Source: JAHIQC01 sp964565645
Lineage (GTDB): Bacteria > Actinomycetota > Coriobacteriia > Anaerosomatales > JAHIQC01
Length of the DNA stretch: 64,000 nucleotides
Direction: 5' to 3'
NCBI GenBank assembly: GCA_964565645.1
Contig: CAZMFQ010000001.1
Coordinates: 186,001 to 250,000 of the forward strand
Shown: positions 59,080 through 64,000 of the stretch, one piece after another
Numbering within the stretch: position 1 is the stretch's first letter
Layout of the letters: each line of letters opens with the position of its first letter
Translations under genes and position numbers: made by a program
The notes under the pieces: generated by a model
The model's database searches: none
What the model saw: only the letters and a program-made list of their open reading frames with translations
What the model was told of the DNA's origin: nothing

Positions 59080-61149
59080 ATGCACTTGGGAGCACCGAGC
59101 ACTGACAAGATCCGCAACGTCGTTCTCGTCGGCCACGGCGGTGCGGGAAAGACCTCGCTTGCCGAGGCCATGCTGTATCTGGCCGGCGCGACGAAACGTC
59201 TGGGCAGTGTTGACGAGGAGCACTCGACCCTCGACTTCGACCCCGAAGAGATCAAGCGCAAACTAACCATCAACCTCGCGCTTGCACCCGTCGTTCACGA
59301 CGGCGTGAAGATCAACATCATCGATACCCCCGGATACGCGGACTTCATCGGCGACGCGATCGCAGGTATGGAGGCCGCCGAGATGGCCCTGTTCGTGGTC
59401 GACGCAGTCGCCGGCCCCCAGGTCCAGACTCACCGACTCTGGAAGATCGCCGGCGACATGGGCATCGCCCGCGCCGTGTTCATCAACCGCATGGACAAGG
59501 AACACGCCGACTTCGACGCCGCGCTCTCCAAGCTCGTCGCCGCGTTCGGGGACCGGGTGGTCCCGGTCCAACTCCCCATGGGTGCCGAGGCCGATTTCAA
59601 GGGCGTCGTCGATATCATCAGGATGAAGGCCTACCACCATGAGGCCGATGGCGAGCACATGGATGAGATCCCGGCCGAACTCACCGATGCCGCACAAGCG
59701 GCCCGCGACCAGCTGGCGGACAAGACCGCCGAGGCCGATGACGAACTCATGGAGAAGTACCTGGAAGGCGAGCCGCTCACCCAGGACGACCTTGAGAAGC
59801 TCCTCGGCCTTGCCATCGCACAGAGCAAGGTCATCCCCGTGTTCGTGGGATCCGCGCTCAAGTTGCAGGGCATCGAGGACCTCATGGATGAGATCGTCAC
59901 CTTCTTCCCTGAGCCGACGGCGCACGGCCCGATGCACACGGTCGACGGCGCAGAGGTCCCCTTCTCCACCAGTGGCGATCTGAGCGCCCACGTGTTCAAG
60001 ACCCTTTCGGACCCGTATGTCGGCCGTCTGACCTTCGTCAAAGTCGTCTCCGGCACACTCTCTCCGAACACCGAACTCGTGAACTCGCGCACCACCAAGA
60101 AGGAGCGTATCGGACACGTCCTCAAGGCCACGGGCAAAGAGACCGCCGACATCGACGGCGCGCCAGCGGGAGACATCGCGGTGTTGGCGAAACTCGCCGA
60201 CACGCTCACGAACGACACGCTCTCGGCAAAGGGCGGTGTCACGTTCGACCCCCTGCCCCTGCCGGAACCGCTCTACCCGGTCGCCGTCGTGGCGAAGACC
60301 AAGGCGGACGAGGACAAACTCGGCACCGCTCTCAAGAGCATCGTCGACGAGGAACCGTCGCTTCGGATGACCCGCGACGAAGAGACCCATCAGACCGTGA
60401 TATCGGCCATGGGCGACACCGCGATCGACGTGGTGCTCGCACGGCTTCACGAAAGGTTCCATGTCGAGGCCGAACTCGAGGACCTACGCATCCCCTATCG
60501 GGAGACCATCCGCAAGTCCGGACAGGCTCAGGGTCGCCACAAGAAGCAGACCGGCGGTTCCGGCCAGTTCGCGGACTGCTGGCTGCGCCTCGAGCCCAAT
60601 CCGGGCAAGGGCTACGAGTTCGTGGATGAGATCGTCGGCGGCAAGATCCCGCGCCAGTACATCCCGGCCGTCGACAAGGGAGTCCAGGAGACCATGGTCC
60701 ACGGCGTTCTTGCCGGGTACCCGATGGTCGACGTGAAGGTCGCCGTGTACGACGGCTCGTATCACGCGGTCGACTCCAACGAGATGGCGTTCCGTACGGC
60801 TGCCCGTATAGGCTTCAAGGCAGCCGCGGAGAAGGCCGACATGATCCTCCTCGAGCCGATCGCCACTCTCGAGATCGAGGTGCCGGACGAGTTCGCCGGC
60901 GCTGTCATGGGCGACATCAGCTCGATCAGAGGTCGCATACTGGGTATGGACGCTCCGTCCCCCGGCCTTCAGGTCATCAAGGCCCAGGCGCCGTACGCCG
61001 AGGTGGTCCACTACTCGCCGCATCTGCGCGCCCTGAGCAGCGGGACCGGAACGTTCACCATCGCGATCGACTCGTATGAGGCCGTCCCGGGCGACGTTCA
61101 GAAGCGGATCGTCGAGCAGCATCTCAAGGAGAAGGCCGAAGGCCACTAA
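59080..61149 (+). CDS. Elongation factor G-like GTPase (EF-G2 type)
   Basis: A 689 aa paralogue-type EF-G with all five domains: G1 VGHGGAGKTSLAEAM, G3 DTPGYADF, G4 as NRMDKE (instead of NKxD), domain II, and a domain IV/V region ending near SRPxxx-like GTGTFTIAIDSYEAVP. This variant is widespread in Actinobacteria and anaerobes as elongation factor G-like protein. Whether it translocates or recycles ribosomes is unknown. The start is the ATG at 59080, or the TTG at 59086, which is better spaced from GAGGAG. No ribosomal operon flanks it, so this is not the main fusA. Confidence 0.93.
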   Translation: MHLGAPSTDKIRNVVLVGHGGAGKTSLAEAMLYLAGATKRLGSVDEEHSTLDFDPEEIKRKLTINLALAPVVHDGVKINIIDTPGYADFIGDAIAGMEAAEMALFVVDAVAGPQVQTHRLWKIAGDMGIARAVFINRMDKEHADFDAALSKLVAAFGDRVVPVQLPMGAEADFKGVVDIIRMKAYHHEADGEHMDEIPAELTDAAQAARDQLADKTAEADDELMEKYLEGEPLTQDDLEKLLGLAIAQSKVIPVFVGSALKLQGIEDLMDEIVTFFPEPTAHGPMHTVDGAEVPFSTSGDLSAHVFKTLSDPYVGRLTFVKVVSGTLSPNTELVNSRTTKKERIGHVLKATGKETADIDGAPAGDIAVLAKLADTLTNDTLSAKGGVTFDPLPLPEPLYPVAVVAKTKADEDKLGTALKSIVDEEPSLRMTRDEETHQTVISAMGDTAIDVVLARLHERFHVEAELEDLRIPYRETIRKSGQAQGRHKKQTGGSGQFADCWLRLEPNPGKGYEFVDEIVGGKIPRQYIPAVDKGVQETMVHGVLAGYPMVDVKVAVYDGSYHAVDSNEMAFRTAARIGFKAAAEKADMILLEPIATLEIEVPDEFAGAVMGDISSIRGRILGMDAPSPGLQVIKAQAPYAEVVHYSPHLRALSSGTGTFTIAIDSYEAVPGDVQKRIVEQHLKEKAEGH

Positions 61150-61172
61150 CCCGGCCTCACCACCCGAATCAA

Positions 61173-61206
61173 ACGGACCCCGGTCGCCCAAGCGGCCGGG
61201 GTCCGT
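61173..61206. terminator. Bidirectional terminator between EF-G-like gene and tRNA-Arg
   Basis: A perfect 11-bp stem ACGGACCCCGG/CCGGGGTCCGT with a 12-nt loop. On the minus strand it is followed by TTGATT, after tRNA-Arg; on the plus strand it lies 24 nt after the EF-G-like stop. It should insulate the convergent units. Confidence 0.65.
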
Positions 61207-61217
61207 CCATATCCGAT

Positions 61218-61293
61218 TGGCGCCCTCTGCAGGATTCGAACCTGCGACCTTCTGCTCCGGAGGCAGACGCTCTATCCTCTGAGCTAAGAGGGC
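61218..61293 (-). tRNA. tRNA-Arg (anticodon CCG)
   Basis: A 76-nt cloverleaf with encoded CCA. The acceptor is GCCCTCT/AGAGGGC. The anticodon stem TCTGC/GCAGA encloses loop CTCCGGA, giving anticodon CCG (reads CGG). The T arm is GCAGG-TTCGAAT-CCTGC. The discriminator is G. A possible extended -10 (TGG-TACTCT, 61314-61319) lies upstream. Confidence 0.97.
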
Positions 61294-61368
61294 GCGCGGC
61301 CGTGCGCCAACGCAGAGTACCATACCCACATGTCGGCCGACAGTACATCCGAGGGAGGCGCCCCGCAG

Positions 61369-62274
61369 ATGACATCCCCCCGCACACTGCTCATCGCGAA
61401 CCCGGCCGCGAAACACGGCGAGACATCGAAGCTCGTCCCCGTCATCGAACGACTGCTCGTCGACCTCCCCCACGAGCTCGTGATCACGGAGCGCCCCGGC
61501 CACGCGACCGAACTGGCCGCCGCCGCGTCGGGGTACGACCTCGTGGTCGCATGTGGAGGTGATGGCACGGTGCATGAGGTTCTCAACGGCCTCATGTCCA
61601 TCACCGAGGAGTCCCGGCCCGCGCTCGGCGTTCTGCCGACGGGTTCCGGGAACGACACCCGACGCACCCTCGGTGTTTCGACTGACCTGACCAAAGCCGC
61701 TCTCGAACTCGTCACCGGCGAACGTAAGAGGTTCGACGTCGGACGATGCAACGGCGTCTACTTCAACAACAGCTTCGCGGCGGGTCTCGATGCCAAGGTC
61801 ACGGCCAAGGCCGTGGAGTACAAGGTCACCACCAAGCGCTCGGGCCTGTGGCTCTACCTCACCGCCCTGCTGCACGTCCTGTTCAACGATCTGAACAGTT
61901 TCAAGATGAACATCGCGTTCGACGATCAGCCACGGGCCCTCCATGACACGCTCATCATCGCGATCACCCAGGGACCCACATACGGTGGTGGGTTCTTCAT
62001 CACCCCCGATGCGCTCCCCGACGACGGGTTGTTCGATGTGTGCATGATCGACCCGTTCTCGCTTCCCGAGGCGCTCTATCGCCTCCCCTTCCTCATCGTC
62101 GGCAGACACACCCGGATGAAGCCGGTGCATATGAGCAGGCACACGCGGATCTCCATCGAGTGCGACGTGCCCATACCCGCGCAGATCGACGGCGAGGTGC
62201 TCCTGCAGGACCACTACGAGATCGAGATGCTGCCTGCGGCGATCGAATGCGTCGTGCCGAGGAGCGTCTCGTGA
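61369..62274 (+). CDS. YegS/BmrU-type diacylglycerol or lipid kinase
   Basis: Soluble or peripheral lipid kinase of the DAG kinase catalytic family (301 aa). The nucleotide motif GGDGTVHEVLNGL and the LPTGSGNDTRR segment are present. The C-terminal domain has GGGFFITPDALPDDGLFDV and a PAQIDGEVL segment, all typical. The frame is open from 61330, but the ATG at 61369 has GGAGG 10 nt upstream and starts at the conserved RTLLIANPAAKHG. It overlaps plsY by 4 nt (GTGA), so phospholipid precursor metabolism is the likely theme. The substrate could be diacylglycerol, ceramide-like lipid or undecaprenol. Confidence 0.9.
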   Translation: MTSPRTLLIANPAAKHGETSKLVPVIERLLVDLPHELVITERPGHATELAAAASGYDLVVACGGDGTVHEVLNGLMSITEESRPALGVLPTGSGNDTRRTLGVSTDLTKAALELVTGERKRFDVGRCNGVYFNNSFAAGLDAKVTAKAVEYKVTTKRSGLWLYLTALLHVLFNDLNSFKMNIAFDDQPRALHDTLIIAITQGPTYGGGFFITPDALPDDGLFDVCMIDPFSLPEALYRLPFLIVGRHTRMKPVHMSRHTRISIECDVPIPAQIDGEVLLQDHYEIEMLPAAIECVVPRSVS

Positions 62275-62990
62275 ACGGGTGGACCGCCGCGATCGTCGCG
62301 CTCTTGGCGAGCTACCTCGTGGGCTCGATACCGTTCGCCTACATCATCGTGCGTGGCGTCACCCGCGAGGACATCACCGAGCACGGAACGGGCAACGTCG
62401 GCGCCATGAACGTGCGTCGCTCGACGGGCTCGTGGGGTTGGTTCGTCATCGCGATGCTCTCAGACGCCCTCAAGGGCATCGTGCCCGTCGCGGTCGCGAA
62501 GCTCGCCGTGCTCGGCACGGCCGCCGGAGCGGCGATGTTCGCTCAGCCCTGGGGGGTGACTCTGGCCTCGGTCAGCTCTCCCTGGACCGAGAACCCCCTG
62601 TTCTTCGTGCCGATGTTCACGGTGGCTGGCGCGGTCCTCGGCCACAACTACTCGATCTGGATGGCCCTCCTGAAGCGTCGCTTCGCGCGCACGGGCAAGG
62701 GCCTTGCGACAGGCGGCGGCGCGCTGCTCGCCTACGACTGGCGCTACTTCGTGGCGGTCGTGGTCGTCGGGCTGCTCACGATCGCGATCACGCGCTACAT
62801 GATGGCCGGCCAGGTCGCGGCCGCGCTGACCCTGCCGGTCGCCGCCTTCGCGCTGGACTCGCCGGACCGGCTCTTCGCCACCGCCATGGGGCTCGTCGTC
62901 TACGCGGCACATCACAAGCGGTTCATCGGCATGCTGAGGGGTCGAGAACCGCGACTATACATCAACGACCGGATGGGGCCGCGAGGCTGA
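62271..62990 (+). CDS. plsY: Acyl-phosphate:glycerol-3-phosphate acyltransferase PlsY
   Basis: Membrane enzyme that transfers acyl groups from acyl phosphate to glycerol 3-phosphate in the first step of phospholipid synthesis. The 239 aa protein has about five to seven helices and the three PlsY motifs: SYLVGSIPFAYII, GTGNVGAMNVRRS, and GHNYSIWM with GKGLATGGG. The start is GTG in a GTGA overlap with the lipid kinase gene. The central loop between motifs 2 and 3 is longer than usual. A terminator follows. Confidence 0.92.
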   Translation: MNGWTAAIVALLASYLVGSIPFAYIIVRGVTREDITEHGTGNVGAMNVRRSTGSWGWFVIAMLSDALKGIVPVAVAKLAVLGTAAGAAMFAQPWGVTLASVSSPWTENPLFFVPMFTVAGAVLGHNYSIWMALLKRRFARTGKGLATGGGALLAYDWRYFVAVVVVGLLTIAITRYMMAGQVAAALTLPVAAFALDSPDRLFATAMGLVVYAAHHKRFIGMLRGREPRLYINDRMGPRG

Positions 62991-62997
62991 TGCAACA

Positions 62998-63031
62998 CGA
63001 AGGACCGGGCGCGATGCCCGGTCCTTCGTTT
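62998..63031 (+). terminator. plsY terminator
   Basis: A perfect 13-bp stem CGAAGGACCGGGC/GCCCGGTCCTTCG with a GCGAT loop is followed by TTTCACT. It begins 8 nt after the plsY stop and may also stop transcripts of the convergent ferredoxin gene. Confidence 0.8.
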
Positions 63032-63052
63032 CACTCGCCGATCGGGCGAGAG

Positions 63053-63226
63053 CTACATCGAGATGGCCTCGTTCGGGCAGGCATCCACGCAGATACCGCA
63101 CTCGGTGCAGTCGTCGGGACGGGCCAGAACGGCGACGTCCTCGAGGTCGTAGCAGCCCTGCGGACACTCGTCCACGCAGATGCCGCAAGCGGTGCAGAGG
63201 TTCTTGTCCACTACAGGTACCGACAT
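63053..63226 (-). CDS. 2[4Fe-4S] ferredoxin
   Basis: Small low-potential electron carrier, 57 aa. It has two CxxCxxCxxxC clusters: CTACGICVDECPQGC and CTECGICVDACP. The length and spacing match clostridial-type ferredoxin. The ATG at 63226 (MSVPVVDKN) has AGGAAAGGA upstream. An extended -10 (TGC-TATCAT) lies about 50 nt upstream. It could feed RnfB about 15 kb away, but no operon link exists, so that pairing is inference. Confidence 0.95.
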   Translation of the reverse strand: MSVPVVDKNLCTACGICVDECPQGCYDLEDVAVLARPDDCTECGICVDACPNEAISM

Positions 63227-63274
63227 GTCCCTAGTTCCTTTCCTCACGGCTGCTCGCCGTCAAACGGTGCGGAC

Positions 63275-63283
63275 ATGATAGCA
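63275..63283 (-). promoter_or_regulatory. Candidate ferredoxin promoter, extended -10
   Basis: Minus-strand TGC-TATCAT (-10 at 63275-63280), about 48 nt upstream of the ferredoxin ATG. No good -35 is seen. Confidence 0.45.
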
Positions 63284-63329
63284 CGCTCGCAGCGGCAAGC
63301 ACGCGAGCTCCCGACACGGCACTTCCGGC

Positions 63330-64000
63330 TCAGCGCACCTTGTCCTGTATCTCAGCGGGGCTCCACAGGCAGAACGGGTAGCTGCGGTCGGTGAACACCT
63401 CCGAAGCCGCGGCCTGCGCCTCGAGCGCTTCGAGCCGCTCGCGCAGCTCGAGCTCGAGCGGGCGCAGCATGCTCGTCAGGTCCGCGTTGACCTCGCGGAT
63501 GCGCGCTCCGAGCGCCTTCTTGTCCTCGCCCGGCTCGCGGATACGCGCGACGAGAGCGGTCTTCTCGGTCACAAGCGCCAGGGCGCGCTCCTGCTCCTCG
63601 GCGGAATCGAAATCCACCTGCGGCAGCATGGCGTCCGGGTTGTGCTCGAGTCGGTTGAGTCTCGCCTTGGCCTCAGCGAGCTCCTCGGGCGCCACCATGT
63701 GGCCGCCGAGCGGCAGGTAGACCGTCATCGAAGCCACCGCGAAGGGCGGGGCCACGATCCCGAAGAATCGTCGTATCACTCCGTCGGTGACGCGGTCGTA
63801 GCGGCCGCCCCCGACGCCGTGGACGAACAGGTCAGCGAGGAACAGACGCGCGTACATCGTCAGAGCGAGCGCCTTGGGGGCGAGCATGGCGTCCGGATCG
63901 AGCGGGACGGGCGCGTCGGCTCCGCGGTCACGCACGAACAGCTCTCCCGAGCCCGTCCGCGCCCACACCGTGGTCCGCGCAGAGCCGTGCAGGGCCCAGA
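63330..64000 (-). CDS. Unrecognised protein, C-terminal part (partial)
   Basis: An open frame of 222 codons runs to the right edge of the window, so the N-terminus is missing. The visible part includes ALTMYARLFLADLFVHGVGGG and YDRVTDGVIRRFFGI, which look conserved and ordered. A hydrophobic stretch (VAPPFAVASMTVYLPLGG) follows, then an acidic/basic helical region with strong coiled-coil character (about residues 105-195 of the fragment, ALGARIREVNADLTSMLRPL) and a short tail. I cannot assign a family. Nothing in the neighbourhood (ferredoxin, plsY) indicates a function. Confidence 0.7.
   Translation of the reverse strand, partial: WALHGSARTTVWARTGSGELFVRDRGADAPVPLDPDAMLAPKALALTMYARLFLADLFVHGVGGGRYDRVTDGVIRRFFGIVAPPFAVASMTVYLPLGGHMVAPEELAEAKARLNRLEHNPDAMLPQVDFDSAEEQERALALVTEKTALVARIREPGEDKKALGARIREVNADLTSMLRPLELELRERLEALEAQAAASEVFTDRSYPFCLWSPAEIQDKVR

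Noticed and set aside
1..64000. CRISPR arrays, insertion sequences, prophage or integrated plasmid
   Set aside because: No spaced direct repeats of CRISPR type, transposase, integrase or phage structural genes were found. The only direct repeat noted is in-frame in rplU, and neither tRNA is followed by an integrase.

Overview
This window is a gene-dense, high-GC bacterial chromosome segment with no mobile elements, CRISPR array or rRNA visible. I infer an anaerobic, rod-shaped actinobacterium, most likely in or near class Coriobacteriia. The reasons are: high GC with GTG/TTG starts and many 1-4 nt stop/start overlaps; a two-subunit glycyl-tRNA synthetase (glyQS), which is unusual in other Actinobacteria; an hrcA-dnaJ pair behind a CIRCE element; a DgkA-PAP2 fusion; a full mreBCD-mrdA-rodA set; and an Rnf complex next to a soluble [NiFe] hydrogenase. 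The taxonomic call is inference. Almost everything lies on the minus strand, so the map reads right to left in transcription order.

Region 1 (1-18739, minus) is housekeeping: lepA, hemW, hrcA, dnaJ, rsmE, mtaB, phoH, a 7TM-HD c-di-AMP phosphodiesterase-like protein, ybeY, dgkA-PAP2, a CorC-like protein, cdd, era, deoC, recO, a YcxB-like protein, glyQ and glyS (cut by the window edge). rpsT (plus) diverges from lepA and converges on holA.

Region 2 (19210-33849, minus) holds holA, comEC and comEA (DNA uptake), leuS, tRNA-Ala(GGC), a DMT transporter, and the block obgE-proB-proA-nadD-yqeK-LytR_C protein-rsfS.

Region 3 (33970-46369, minus) is the cell-shape operon mreB-mreC-mreD-mrdA-rodA. It runs on into a DUF697 protein, two radical-SAM-linked proteins (TIGR03960 and TIGR03936 types) and RNase E/G, followed by rplU and rpmA. 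L21 carries a long Ala/Lys tail ending in a Cys/His motif. radC lies upstream of the block.

Region 4 (46388-56350, minus) is the most distinctive part. A four-gene group 3b-type [NiFe] hydrogenase (hydB-G-D-A order) is followed 108 nt later by rnfCDGEAB, then a NusG-domain-II protein and a Gx-family membrane protein. The hydrogenase would couple H2 to NADP(H), and Rnf would couple ferredoxin/NAD+ to ion pumping. The large subunit ends exactly at its last Ni-ligand motif, with no cleavable tail. The small subunit has Asp where a proximal-cluster Cys is expected.

Region 5 (56461-64000) contains ndk, a TPR membrane protein and a cyclophilin lipoprotein (minus), then an EF-G-like GTPase, a YegS-type lipid kinase and plsY (plus), tRNA-Arg(CCG), a small 2[4Fe-4S] ferredoxin, and the C-terminal part of an unrecognised protein cut by the window end. 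No intergenic stretch exceeds about 190 nt.
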